Assembly: GCF_011008845.1 (NCBI RefSeq)
Contig: NZ_JAAIWM010000007.1
Span: 62,001 to 126,000 of the forward strand
Origin: Bacillus mesophilus
GTDB lineage: Bacteria > Bacillota > Bacilli > Bacillales > SA4
DNA: 64,000 nt
Reading direction: 5' to 3'
Part shown: in pieces, positions 37,128 to 45,476 of the stretch
Position numbering within the stretch: the stretch's first letter is position 1
How the letters are laid out: the number at the start of each line of letters is the position of its first letter
The notes under the pieces: generated by a model
Told to the model about the DNA's origin: nothing
Databases searched by the model: none
Seen by the model: only the letters and a program-made list of their open reading frames with translations
Position numbers and translations under genes: made by a program

Positions 37128-38345
37128 TTAAACCGGTTGGCTATTGTCTGGAACAACGGTAGAATTCCTTTCCGAATTCTCTACGACCACACACGCAGAG
37201 GCATCACCAATGACATTTACACTGGTTCTCATCATATCTAGTACACGATCAATTCCAGCTATTAGGGCAATTCCCTCTAATGGGAGATTGACAGAGGTTA
37301 ATACCATTGTCAGCATAACCATTCCAGCTCCAGGAACTCCAGCAGCTCCTATCGATGCTAATGTTGCTACTAGCGCAACCATCAACATTTGCATAAACGA
37401 AAGATCAACGCCAAAGTATTGAGCAATAAACAGGGTAGCAATTCCTAGGTAAATAGCTGTTCCATCCATATTGACAGTTGCTCCTAATGGTAAGATGAAG
37501 CTGCTGGTTTCTTTAGAAACGCCTAGGTTTTCTTGTGTGTTTTTCATCGTTACAGGTAACGTTCCTGAGCTACTACATGTTGAGAAGGCAACAGCTGCAG
37601 CTGGTGATATACCTTTGAAAAAATAGAGAGGATTCATCTTTCCAAATGACTTGACTGCGAGTGAATAAACAAATACCACATGAATGATAGCTGCAACTGC
37701 CATCGCGATAATGACTTTTATTAATGGTAACAATACCGATACCCCATAAGTCCCTACAATGGGTGCTAATAATCCAAAAATACCAATTGGAACTAATTTC
37801 ATTACAATTGCGGTAATCTTATACATGACTTCAGATAGGCCTTCAAAGAAGTGTAGGACAGGGGTTGCCTTTTCTCCAACGATGATAATTCCGATCCCTA
37901 AGAAGATGGCAAAGAAGATAATTTGTAGGACAGATCCGGTTGCTAATGATTCAACAGGGTTGGTAGGAATAATATTTAATAATGTGTTAATCACACCAGG
38001 AGATTCTTTCGGTTCAGCTGCCGTTTCACTAAGAGTGATGTCGAGTCCAGAACCTGGGGAGAAGACCACTCCAGCACCTAACCCAATTGACACAGCAATC
38101 AAGCTAGTTAGTAGGTAATAAGCGATTGTTTTTCCACCTAAGCGGCTTAGTTTCTTCATATCCCCTGCACTCGTAATTCCTACTACGATGGTTGAGAGAA
38201 TTAAAGGAACAATGATAAACTTGATTAATCGTAAGAATAAGTCCCCAAGAGGTTGCACAAACGAAGCTCTTTCTCCCATAATGACTCCCACGACTACGGC
38301 AAGGATAAATGCTACAGCAATTTGAAGCCCAAAATTCTTTTTCAT
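37128..38345 (-). CDS. Dicarboxylate/amino acid:cation symporter (DAACS family)
   Basis: 405 aa. Eight membrane helices and two re-entrant loops, with the serine-rich A-F-S-T-C-S-S-S-G-T-L-P loop near 253-264 and the substrate-site N-M-D-G-T-A-I-Y near 290. This is the GltP/DctP/GltT family of glutamate, aspartate, serine/threonine or C4-dicarboxylate carriers. It follows RidA copy 2 by 21 bp, so it probably imports the amino acid used by the upstream PLP lyase. Confidence 0.88.
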   Translation of the reverse strand: MKKNFGLQIAVAFILAVVVGVIMGERASFVQPLGDLFLRLIKFIIVPLILSTIVVGITSAGDMKKLSRLGGKTIAYYLLTSLIAVSIGLGAGVVFSPGSGLDITLSETAAEPKESPGVINTLLNIIPTNPVESLATGSVLQIIFFAIFLGIGIIIVGEKATPVLHFFEGLSEVMYKITAIVMKLVPIGIFGLLAPIVGTYGVSVLLPLIKVIIAMAVAAIIHVVFVYSLAVKSFGKMNPLYFFKGISPAAAVAFSTCSSSGTLPVTMKNTQENLGVSKETSSFILPLGATVNMDGTAIYLGIATLFIAQYFGVDLSFMQMLMVALVATLASIGAAGVPGAGMVMLTMVLTSVNLPLEGIALIAGIDRVLDMMRTSVNVIGDASACVVVENSERNSTVVPDNSQPV

Positions 38346-38366
38346 CAGTTTTCCTCCTTTAAATTA

Positions 38367-38759
38367 TTATTGATTACATCCTGAACTTTTGACAGCGATG
38401 ATTTCAATCTCAATTTCTGCGTCTTTCGGTAGACGACTCACTTCAAAGGTAGCCCTTGCAGGATAAGGCTCTGATAAAAATGTTGAATAGACTTCATTAA
38501 AGGCTGAAAAGTCCTCTAACGACTTCATAAACACTGTTGCTTTGGCGATATGTTGATAAGAAAGGTCAGCTGCAGCTAGGATTGCCCCGATGTTTTTCAT
38601 TACTTGTTCCGTTTGTACACCAATATCACCTTGAACTAATTCATTTGTTTGTGGATTAATAGGTAGCTGACCTGAGACAAAAACTACATTTCCAGTATCA
38701 ATGGCTTGTGAATAAGGGCCTATTGCGGCAGGGGCTAGGTTGGTTTTTAATTCTTTCAA
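38367..38759 (-). CDS. RidA/YjgF enamine/imine deaminase, copy 2
   Basis: 130 aa, a canonical RidA: A-P-A-A-I-G-P-Y-S-Q-A at 9-19, F-V-S-G-Q-L-P, P-A-R-A-T-F-E-V-x-x-L-P and I-E-I-I-A-V active-site strand. It matches the archetype more closely than copy 1. Sits between the second PLP lyase and the symporter; a cre box lies 40 bp upstream. Confidence 0.92.
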   Translation of the reverse strand: MKELKTNLAPAAIGPYSQAIDTGNVVFVSGQLPINPQTNELVQGDIGVQTEQVMKNIGAILAAADLSYQHIAKATVFMKSLEDFSAFNEVYSTFLSEPYPARATFEVSRLPKDAEIEIEIIAVKSSGCNQ

Positions 38760-38798
38760 GTGTAATCACTCCTTTACCCAAAGTAATAAAACCTTTAA

Positions 38799-38812
38799 TG
38801 ATAGCGTTTTCA
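38799..38812. promoter_or_regulatory. CcpA cre box upstream of ridA copy 2
   Basis: TGATAGCGTTTTCA; its complement TGAAAACGCTATCA fits TGWAANCGNTNWCA at every position. It lies in the 66-bp gap between the lyase and ridA, so the ridA-symporter part may be under separate carbon control or roadblocked by CcpA. Confidence 0.7.
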
Positions 38813-38825
38813 TTTTAGACTTAGA

Positions 38826-40055
38826 TTATTGTAGTGTTACATTTTTTGGCCCTATTTTCTCCTCCTTATTAAGCCTGGGAATTTCAACTTCCACTGTATT
38901 AGGATATTTGATTCCTGCCCCTGTATTTAGAACAACCACTTGATCAGTTGCTTGAATCCAGCCTTCCTTTCGTAATTGTCTTGCTGCTAGGAATGCTGCA
39001 GCCCCTTCTGGACAAACGAAAGCACCTTCTTTTTGGGAAATGAGCTTCAGTTCTTCAATAACATCACGATCATTAACGGAAACCGCGCAGCCTTCTGTTT
39101 CATAAACAGCCTGAAGAACTAAGAAGTCTCCTAATGCTTTAGGTACATTAATTCCAAAAGCAATCGTCTCAGAATCATGCCAAAACTCAGATTCTGTTTT
39201 TCCTTCTTGCCATGCCTTCACGATTGGTGCACAACCGTCTGATTGTACGGCTACTAATCTAGGCATTTTTTCGCCAATCCAACCTAATTGTTGAAGCTCT
39301 TTTAAAGCTTTATAAATACCAATTAAACCAACACCGCCACCAGTTGGATAGAGAATGACATCAGGAACCTCCCAACCTAGTTGTTCTGCAATCTCTAACC
39401 CCATCGTTTTCTTACCTTCAATACGATATGGTTCTTTTAACGTAGATACATCATAGAGATCATGCTCTTTTACAGCCTGAGCCACAATCTTCCCAGCATC
39501 ACTAATTAAACCGTTTACTAAGTAAAGATTTGCACCAGCCACTGCACATTCATTTCGGGTAATCATCGGTGCATCAACCGGCATTACAATCGTGGAGGCA
39601 ATTCCTGACTTTGCTGCATAAAGAGACCACGCGGCGCCAGCATTCCCATTTGTAGGCATGGCCAACTCTTTCACGCCTAATTCCTTTGCCTTCGACACTC
39701 CTACTGCAGCCCCTCTAGCCTTAAAGGTACCGGTTGGAATGACGCCTTCATCCTTCATATATAACAGAGGAATTTCCATATCCTCACCAAGCTTCTCCAT
39801 TAACACTAACGGAGTCATCCCTTCCCCCATCGAAACGATATTTTCTTCCCTTTGCAATGGCAACAATTCATGATATCGCCAGAGATCATTTCTTCTTCCA
39901 ACGAGGTCACTTGGCTTCCAATTCTCTTTCATACTAGTGAGGTCATATTCAACAAGCAAAGGCGCACCGCATTCACATAGATGCTGAACTTGATTCAAAT
40001 CATACGTTAACGAACACTTTGGACAATATAAATGGGAAACATAACTAAACCTCAT
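38826..40055 (-). CDS. Threonine-synthase-like PLP-dependent lyase, copy 2
   Basis: 409 aa from the ATG at 40055 (AGGAGG 8 nt away; a GTG at 40058 is also possible). N-terminal zinc ribbon C-P-K-C near 11-14 and C-x-C near 27-29; PLP lysine in T-G-T-F-K-A-R-G near 111-118; N-G-N-A-G-A phosphate loop near 135; and G-G-G-V-G-L loop near 248. It differs from copy 1 in length and around the active site, suggesting a different amino acid. Operon order lyase - RidA - symporter fits uptake and deamination of a hydroxy- or sulfo-amino acid. True threonine synthase is unlikely as no thr genes are nearby. Confidence 0.8.
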   Translation of the reverse strand: MRFSYVSHLYCPKCSLTYDLNQVQHLCECGAPLLVEYDLTSMKENWKPSDLVGRRNDLWRYHELLPLQREENIVSMGEGMTPLVLMEKLGEDMEIPLLYMKDEGVIPTGTFKARGAAVGVSKAKELGVKELAMPTNGNAGAAWSLYAAKSGIASTIVMPVDAPMITRNECAVAGANLYLVNGLISDAGKIVAQAVKEHDLYDVSTLKEPYRIEGKKTMGLEIAEQLGWEVPDVILYPTGGGVGLIGIYKALKELQQLGWIGEKMPRLVAVQSDGCAPIVKAWQEGKTESEFWHDSETIAFGINVPKALGDFLVLQAVYETEGCAVSVNDRDVIEELKLISQKEGAFVCPEGAAAFLAARQLRKEGWIQATDQVVVLNTGAGIKYPNTVEVEIPRLNKEEKIGPKNVTLQ

Positions 40056-40191
40056 CACTTCTTCCTCCTCTTGCTATGTATGTATTACTCTTTCATTCAT
40101 ACTATTACAACAATGGTCAGTATTTTCCAAATATTTATAAATAACCTATGACTCTTTCTTATCCCGTCCATTAAGAAACTTAATAAATGGT

Positions 40192-40240
40192 AGGGACAAG
40201 ACCTCGTTCGTTGGGACAAGGGGACAGGCACCTTGTCCCA
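40192..40240. repeat. Family A repeat, full unit plus fragment
   Basis: A 29-bp unit at 40212-40240 (TGGGACA, GGGGACAGGCACC, TTGTCCCA) is preceded by a fragment AGGGACAAGACC at about 40192. A third degenerate piece, AGCAGAAAAACCTGTCCCTT, is at about 40314-40333. Between 40059 and 40398 I see no gene. Confidence 0.85.
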
Positions 40241-40356
40241 GGTCTAAGAAGTCAGCACTCTACCTATTTTGAAACTGCCTTATTTCAGGATGTTCACGCT
40301 TTTTCTTTCAAAGCAGAAAAACCTGTCCCTTGGCGTAGACGTAGGCTAGCTTAGAT

Positions 40357-40394
40357 AAAAAAAACCCTACCCACCTCTGCAGTGGATAGGGTTT
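40357..40394 (-). terminator. Terminator of the GH5 gene
   Basis: AAACCCTAC (40362-40370) pairs with ATAGGGTTT (40386-40394), with an inner CCAC..GTGG pair, followed on the minus strand by TTTTTTT; 5 bp after the stop. Confidence 0.88.
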
Positions 40395-40398
40395 AACC

Positions 40399-41424
40399 TT
40401 ATTTCCCTAGTAATCTATCACGAATATAATGCCCCGCTTCTGTGATCTCTTCATCACTCCACACCTGGTCTTCACCTGGATCCATGTTCGTATCCGGCAT
40501 TAAGACTGCAGAAGATTCATACTTGTTTGACGCAGACCAGTTTACCCAACTCACATGATGTTCATCAAGGAAATCTAACCACTCATCTGATTCTTCTATA
40601 TAAGGACCATTATGTCCATTTGATTCACTTGTACCAAATTCAGAAACGAATACGGCAACACCATTTTCTAAAGCATACTTAGCATTATTCATTACATGCC
40701 CGTCGCTATGAGATCCAGAATAAAAGTGTAACGTATAAGCCGTGTTTGAATCATCAATCGGATCATCTGCAGCTAAATCAGGTCTTTGACTCCAGCTCGG
40801 CGAACCAACAAGAACTAGATTTTCATTACCATGATCACGAAGCATTTTAATAATTGGCTCTGCATAGGTCTTTACCTTTAACCAGCCTTCTCGATCATTC
40901 GTTACACCGTCTCCTCGCTCACTTGGTTCATTGGCTACTTCATAAATAATATTAGGATGGTTTGGATAAAGCGATGAAATCTCTTTAAAAAAGTCCATTG
41001 CACCTGCATAGTCTTCATGATTTGGATCTCCTGGATAATGCACATGCCAATCAACAATCACATAAAGATCATTAGCGATGGCAAGGTCAATTCCCTTAAT
41101 CATTTTTTCCATCATCGCTTCTGGATTTTTAGCATATCCATTCTCGCCAATATACAATGGAAGTCGAACAACATTTGCATTCCAGTCATTTTTGAATGCA
41201 GCGAAAGCGTTTTCGTTTAAGATACTAGAGTACCATTGCAAACCATGAGCACTCATTCCTCTAAGCTGAACGACCTCTCCCTTTTCATCTACTAATACCT
41301 TCTGTCCCTCAACTTCAGCAATACTCAACTTACTGACAGAAGAAGAATTCATAAAAGTAAATACCATCACAATAATAGAAACTAAAACAATACCTATAAT
41401 ACCAAGACCCAATACTTTTTTCAT
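40399..41424 (-). CDS. Secreted or membrane-anchored GH5 endoglucanase
   Basis: 341 aa. N-terminal hydrophobic segment (about 4-24) acts as signal or anchor. The catalytic domain shows R-G-M-S-A-H-G-L-Q-W-Y near 55-65, acid/base Glu166 in Y-E-V-A-N-E-P and nucleophile Glu262 in V-F-V-S-E-F-G-T-S, the pattern of GH5 subfamily 2 beta-1,4-glucanases. There is no carbohydrate-binding module, unlike many Bacillus cellulases. AGGAGG precedes the ATG. The gene stands alone; it and the CBM protein at the right end suggest plant or fungal polysaccharide use. Confidence 0.9.
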   Translation of the reverse strand: MKKVLGLGIIGIVLVSIIVMVFTFMNSSSVSKLSIAEVEGQKVLVDEKGEVVQLRGMSAHGLQWYSSILNENAFAAFKNDWNANVVRLPLYIGENGYAKNPEAMMEKMIKGIDLAIANDLYVIVDWHVHYPGDPNHEDYAGAMDFFKEISSLYPNHPNIIYEVANEPSERGDGVTNDREGWLKVKTYAEPIIKMLRDHGNENLVLVGSPSWSQRPDLAADDPIDDSNTAYTLHFYSGSHSDGHVMNNAKYALENGVAVFVSEFGTSESNGHNGPYIEESDEWLDFLDEHHVSWVNWSASNKYESSAVLMPDTNMDPGEDQVWSDEEITEAGHYIRDRLLGK

Positions 41425-41503
41425 GTGTTGTTACCTCCTAAAGAAAGCGGTTTCGTAATTCCTATTATATTCTTACTAGACTGAACTTTCTATAGAAACT
41501 TTT

Positions 41504-41532
41504 TGGGACGCAGGGACAGGTACCTTGTCCCA
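41504..41532. repeat. Family A repeat, full unit
   Basis: TGGGACG, AGGGACAGGTACC and TTGTCCCA, exactly 29 bp, between the divergent GH5 and CPBP genes. The CPBP gene begins about 110 bp to the right. Confidence 0.88.
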
Positions 41533-41642
41533 AAACAACACCTTCGGGGAGATTGAATCTTACCTTACCTACTGGATATTTATGTTAAAATCATGTAATA
41601 AGTATTTACGATTGTGATGAAAGTGGAAAGGAGGTAATTTTT

Positions 41643-42401
41643 CTGTTACTTGTTATTGCTGCTTTGTTTTTTTTAGGGATTACTGCGATCTCCTTTCAAC
41701 AAGAAGTTCTGGCTATGTTTCCTATTTTGGGATTACTAATCTTTCTGTTAATAAATAGGGAAAAACGATTCATTACCTCACTGATGTTATCATTTCTAAT
41801 AGGTTTTGTTGTATTCATGGTTGCTAATCACTTCGTTGGAGCACTATCCATTTCAAATGAAATTAAAATCATTCTTAACCGTCTTTTTCTTATTTTTATC
41901 CTAATAGGACTGGTCCTTAACTTCCTTTTCTATAAGAAGAAGATATCTTGGTTCAACAATAAGCCTGATTTGGAACATCATATAGACTTAAAGTTCCATA
42001 AAGTAAATGTGTTTTGTTTTTGGATGATTGGTATAGTTGTTAACGTAATGGTTTATTCAATTATTATTGTTCAACAGAAACTTGAGTTTACCCTATTGTT
42101 ATTACTGTTTTGTTTATTCTTCTCACTCATAAACGCCTTTTTTGAGGAAGTGATTTGGAGAGGAATCATGCTTTCGGCTCTTAAGGAATTCGTGTCCACA
42201 GGATATGCTATTTTCGTTACAAGTATCGGTTTTGGACTTCTCCATCTCGCAATTGGTTTTTCACTACCTCTCAGTTTATTAATCTCAGTTGCTGGAATCA
42301 TATACGCAGTCATTACCCTTAAAACAAACAGCATCTATCCTAGCATTGTCTTTCATATAGTAGTTAATATTGGCATGGTGTATAGCGGTTTTATTAATTA
42401 A
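41643..42401 (+). CDS. CPBP intramembrane metalloprotease family protein
   Basis: About 252 aa with seven or eight helices. The CPBP motif F-F-E-E-V-I-W-R-G (E-E-x-x-x-R) lies near 164-172, with the second-helix F-G-L-L-H near 201; together with a later His these form the metal site of Rce1-like proteases. No ATG fits the 5' end. AAAGGAGGT (41627-41635) is 8 nt before a CTG at 41643, while the first TTG in frame (41664) is 29 nt away, so a CTG start is the best reading. Function may be in bacteriocin immunity or regulated proteolysis, as for relatives. Confidence 0.75.
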   Translation: MLLVIAALFFLGITAISFQQEVLAMFPILGLLIFLLINREKRFITSLMLSFLIGFVVFMVANHFVGALSISNEIKIILNRLFLIFILIGLVLNFLFYKKKISWFNNKPDLEHHIDLKFHKVNVFCFWMIGIVVNVMVYSIIIVQQKLEFTLLLLLFCLFFSLINAFFEEVIWRGIMLSALKEFVSTGYAIFVTSIGFGLLHLAIGFSLPLSLLISVAGIIYAVITLKTNSIYPSIVFHIVVNIGMVYSGFIN

Positions 42402-42470
42402 GTATTGGGGACATAATGGAGAATACAACTTATGGGAATAGATTCTGTTTTATAAAAAGGAGTAATAATC

Positions 42471-42722
42471 ATGTCTTTCAACTGGGAAAAATGGGAGAGA
42501 ACTAGAAAATTGGGTCTAGTACGATTCGTACTACTGTATGGAATTTTATTATATGGAACCGTTGTGTTCTTCGTATTATTGGGACTTGCTGTTATCCTTC
42601 GTATAGACCAAACAATAACTGAACACATCACACGTGCACTCTTTTTAGGATTAGTTTTTGGGATTTATTATTATCTCACTACGGAGTCAAAGTACAAAAA
42701 ACATATTAAAGATAAATCTTAG
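42471..42722 (+). CDS. Small two-helix membrane protein, unknown
   Basis: 83 aa. Hydrophobic helices at about 17-42 and 52-70; charged ends. AAAAAGGAG precedes the ATG at good spacing, and a terminator follows closely, so it is a real gene, probably co-transcribed with the CPBP protease 69 bp upstream. No family recognised. Confidence 0.65.
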   Translation: MSFNWEKWERTRKLGLVRFVLLYGILLYGTVVFFVLLGLAVILRIDQTITEHITRALFLGLVFGIYYYLTTESKYKKHIKDKS

Positions 42723-42744
42723 AACCATATAGCTTGATGGAAAG

Positions 42745-42776
42745 AGGATAGTCCTAGTTGACTATCCTTTTGTTTT
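42745..42776 (+). terminator. Terminator after the CPBP and small membrane genes
   Basis: AGGATAGTC/GACTATCCT perfect 9-bp stem (42745-42768) followed by TTTGTTTTT. Confidence 0.85.
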
Positions 42777-42957
42777 TGTAGCAGTTCCTCATTTCCTCCT
42801 CGTATTTCTACCACGAACGATCCCCTTTAGTTTCCCAACTAAAATTTTACACATAGACTATCCATATCACGATTGTCATTGTACGCTAAAAATAGCAAAA
42901 AATGTTAAGAAGCATTTATAATATACTGCTATATTGGTTTTAGGGAGGTGGGCTGAC

Positions 42958-43845
42958 ATGGATTATGTCGCTAGCATCAGTCAGACACTAGATTATATTG
43001 AAAAGAATCTCCAGGAAACTATGACACTTGAAGACTTAGCAGAAATCGCATGCTTTTCTCCTTATCATTATCATCGAGTATTTCAAACCCTCGTTGGCGT
43101 ATCCGTCATGGAGTATGTTAGAAAAAGGCGTCTTACGCTGGCTGCGGAACTACTCTATTATTCGGATGAAAAGGTGATTGATATCGCGATGGAGGTCGGT
43201 TTTCAATACCACGAGTCGTTTAACCGAGCTTTTAAAAAGTTCTACGGCGTCTCTCCTAATCAATATCGTACGGCGAATTCATTATCTGGCCCCCTACTTG
43301 GAAAGGCCTTCCTCAAAAAAGTAATCGTTCAAGGAGGACAAATCTTGGAACCAAAATTTATCACTAAGCCTGAATTTTATGTCATTGGGTATGAATTGAA
43401 CACAAAGAACATTGATGGTCAGAATAATAAAGACATTCCGGAATTCTGGCAATTATATCTTCAAAAGAAGTTATATGAGAACATTCCAAATCCTCTAAAC
43501 TGCAAAGAGGAATTAGGAATCTGCACGGATTTTTCTACTGAAACTGGAGAGTTTGTGTATGTAATTGGGGTGGAAGTACCAGAGGGAACTCTAGCACCGG
43601 AAGGGTTAGTTTATAGAACTTTTTCAGAGATGGAATACGTAGTGTTTACAACACCGGCATCAGATGATTCTACCTTTACCTCTTCCATTCAGTCCACATG
43701 GAATTATATATTCACTGAATGGTTTCCTAAGTCTGGCTATGAACATGCAGGATTTCTAGATTTTGAACTTTATGATGAAAGATGCCATGGTAAAGAGAAT
43801 AAAGTGATAGATATCTATATACCGGTAAAAAAAGTTACAGCATAA
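42958..43845 (+). CDS. AraC-family regulator with GyrI-like effector domain
   Basis: About 295 aa from the ATG at 42958 (GGGAGGTGGG 5 nt before it; a TTG at 42934 in the same frame lacks a site). Two helix-turn-helix units occupy about 8-100, with I-A-C-F-S-P-Y-H-Y-H-R-V-F and I-A-M-E-V-G-F-Q-Y-H-E-S-F-N-R-A-F-K-K. The C-terminal 170 residues are a GyrI-like (SOUL/BmrR type) ligand-binding domain, found in regulators that sense lipophilic cations or drugs. Target unknown. Confidence 0.88.
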   Translation: MDYVASISQTLDYIEKNLQETMTLEDLAEIACFSPYHYHRVFQTLVGVSVMEYVRKRRLTLAAELLYYSDEKVIDIAMEVGFQYHESFNRAFKKFYGVSPNQYRTANSLSGPLLGKAFLKKVIVQGGQILEPKFITKPEFYVIGYELNTKNIDGQNNKDIPEFWQLYLQKKLYENIPNPLNCKEELGICTDFSTETGEFVYVIGVEVPEGTLAPEGLVYRTFSEMEYVVFTTPASDDSTFTSSIQSTWNYIFTEWFPKSGYEHAGFLDFELYDERCHGKENKVIDIYIPVKKVTA

Positions 43846-43853
43846 TTTTTTGA

Positions 43854-43884
43854 GGGACATAATCTTTTTATATGATAATGTCCC
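43854..43884. other. Hairpin after the AraC gene
   Basis: GGGACAT/ATGTCCC stem (43854-43860 and 43878-43884) with further partial pairing inside; resembles the arms of family A but lacks its centre. No T-run. Confidence 0.4.
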
Positions 43885-43915
43885 TGTCCATTTATTTAAC
43901 GAGGTTATAGGGATA

Positions 43916-44158
43916 TCAGCTAATGATCCTTAATAGCACATGTAAGCGGCCTGTAATCACGCTACTAATAACATGATTCTTATTTACTTCATTAATTACA
44001 CCTTCTAGACTACTTGATTGATATTTGATCGTCCATTTTCCCATGCCAGTAGTCATCCAAGCAGTTGGGCCCAGTAACTTTCCATTTCTAACTATAAAAC
44101 TATTACCATCCATACACTCAAGATAATCACCTGATTTAACTTCATCGACACTCACCAT
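43916..44158 (-). CDS. Small hypothetical protein
   Basis: 80 aa, soluble, beta-rich (G-D-Y-L-E-C-M-D-G-N-S-F-I-V-R-N-G near 10-26). GAGGGAAA lies before the ATG. No family recognised; the neighbours, an AraC regulator and two small membrane proteins, do not suggest a role. Confidence 0.5.
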   Translation of the reverse strand: MVSVDEVKSGDYLECMDGNSFIVRNGKLLGPTAWMTTGMGKWTIKYQSSSLEGVINEVNKNHVISSVITGRLHVLLRIIS

Positions 44159-44218
44159 GTAAATTTCCCTCTTTACTTTACGAATTAAGAATCATAGACT
44201 TTAGGACCGATCCCCCAA

Positions 44219-44617
44219 CTACTTACCCCTAGGCTCCCATATCCATTCTCCTTCATCACTTCCCACTACCGCATTTACTGTACGGTACCAACCGATTTCG
44301 GGTTTTCCATTCTTGTTAACTTTGACCTTATAGATCTGGTATTCAGCATCAGTGCTTATCCCGAATGACTCAAAAGGAGATTGGTGAACAGATACCTTCT
44401 CATATTCTACTAAGGTTCCACCTTGTTCGCTAACCGTATGAGCAATCTGCTCCTTCTGTTTCTCATTTATGACTTGAATCATGGTAGTAATCTGATAGCC
44501 TGTAAATAACACTGTTATGACAAGCAGCGGAAAGAAAATTTTTTTCTTTTTTAATAGGCCTGTCGTAATCAAACAAATAAACAATAAAACAAATATACTC
44601 GTTAACAAAAGTGCCAT
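44219..44617 (-). CDS. Hypothetical membrane-anchored protein
   Basis: 132 aa. Two hydrophobic helices at 2-21 and 27-46, then a soluble tail of about 85 residues that begins with a basic/coiled stretch and ends in a tryptophan-rich W-I-W-E-P. Topology suggests the tail is on the same side as the N-terminus. No family recognised. Confidence 0.6.
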   Translation of the reverse strand: MALLLTSIFVLLFICLITTGLLKKKKIFFPLLVITVLFTGYQITTMIQVINEKQKEQIAHTVSEQGGTLVEYEKVSVHQSPFESFGISTDAEYQIYKVKVNKNGKPEIGWYRTVNAVVGSDEGEWIWEPRGK

Positions 44618-44688
44618 TAACTATTTTCACCTTCCAAAAGATAAGTAATGCTAATTTAATAGAAAATGCAGGAAGAAATACATAACAA

Positions 44689-45258
44689 TTATTTTACATC
44701 CATCCCCGCTACATTCTTTGCTTTTTTAGGCCAAATATAATTAGAAACGGTAATCAAGAAGTCAATTCCTAAAATAACCGACCACACTTTTAGTAACTCT
44801 TGTAGAGCTAAGGTCCGAGCTGAATCATCAATGATATAAATAAGAGTAATCATAATCCCCGAACCAATTAGATACGCGATAAAATGCCTGATCCATCCTT
44901 TAAAGTAGTGATGAGCATATTCGGTACCATGTCTTTTGATTGGCTTAGCTCCTTCTTTCAAAAAGTAATATCGAAATCGGTCATCTGCCCAGGTAATCAT
45001 ACTTTTTCCAAACGCAATCGAGACCCCGATATATACAGCTGCAAGTGCATGTGCTACGGTTGCGGTTGCACCTTTGTATAGGTCAACACTCGTGAACACA
45101 AGCAAAAAGAGATCGATTACAGGAGTCAACGCTAAGAAAAACAGCCCCAATTTAGGGCGTCTAAAAACATAACGAGAACATAGTCCTGTTAAAATAACTA
45201 GCCAAAATGCAATTTCACATATAACAATCAACCAACCTATTAGATTTATGATAACCAC
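44689..45258 (-). CDS. Hypothetical integral membrane protein
   Basis: 189 aa with five or six helices; the segment W-A-D-D-R-F-R-Y-Y-F-L-K-E-G in a loop near 90-104 is distinctive. GAGGTGGTT precedes the ATG. Homologues of this kind are annotated only as membrane proteins in Bacillus. Function unknown. Confidence 0.65.
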   Translation of the reverse strand: MVIINLIGWLIVICEIAFWLVILTGLCSRYVFRRPKLGLFFLALTPVIDLFLLVFTSVDLYKGATATVAHALAAVYIGVSIAFGKSMITWADDRFRYYFLKEGAKPIKRHGTEYAHHYFKGWIRHFIAYLIGSGIMITLIYIIDDSARTLALQELLKVWSVILGIDFLITVSNYIWPKKAKNVAGMDVK

Positions 45259-45351
45259 CTCAAAATATATTATAATATAATTTTACCATTTATTTCTAAA
45301 ATAGAACTCTTACTTTTTCGGGATTTAGTTCAGTTCTTGCAGCCAGACAAC

Positions 45352-45403
45352 TGGGACAATGTACCTGTCCCTATGTCCCAATCAGGACAATGAATTTGTC
45401 CCA
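45352..45403. repeat. Family A repeat with a second partial unit
   Basis: A full unit at 45352-45380 (TGGGACA, TGTACCTGTCCC, TGTCCCA) followed after 3 bp by AGGACAATGAATTTGTCCCA (45384-45403). Between the divergent membrane-protein and sigma-factor genes, about 75 bp upstream of the latter. Confidence 0.85.
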
Positions 45404-45476
45404 AAAGAAATTTCCAAATAAGTGAAACCAAAATGACTTTAAACAGCATCTATATACTTGAGAGGAGGAGAAGATA

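Noticed and set aside
37759..38118. Plus-strand open frame of 119 codons inside the symporter gene
   Set aside because: Antisense shadow; the symporter on the minus strand has full family motifs.
30450..40055. Annotating the two lyases as threonine synthase (thrC)
   Set aside because: They have the fold and zinc ribbon, but lie with RidA and transporters rather than hom or thrB, so a biosynthetic name is not supported.
41202..41215. cre-like CGAAAGCGTTTTCG within the GH5 gene
   Set aside because: Two mismatches at the outer positions of the consensus, and it is over 200 bp inside the coding region, so the fit may be chance.
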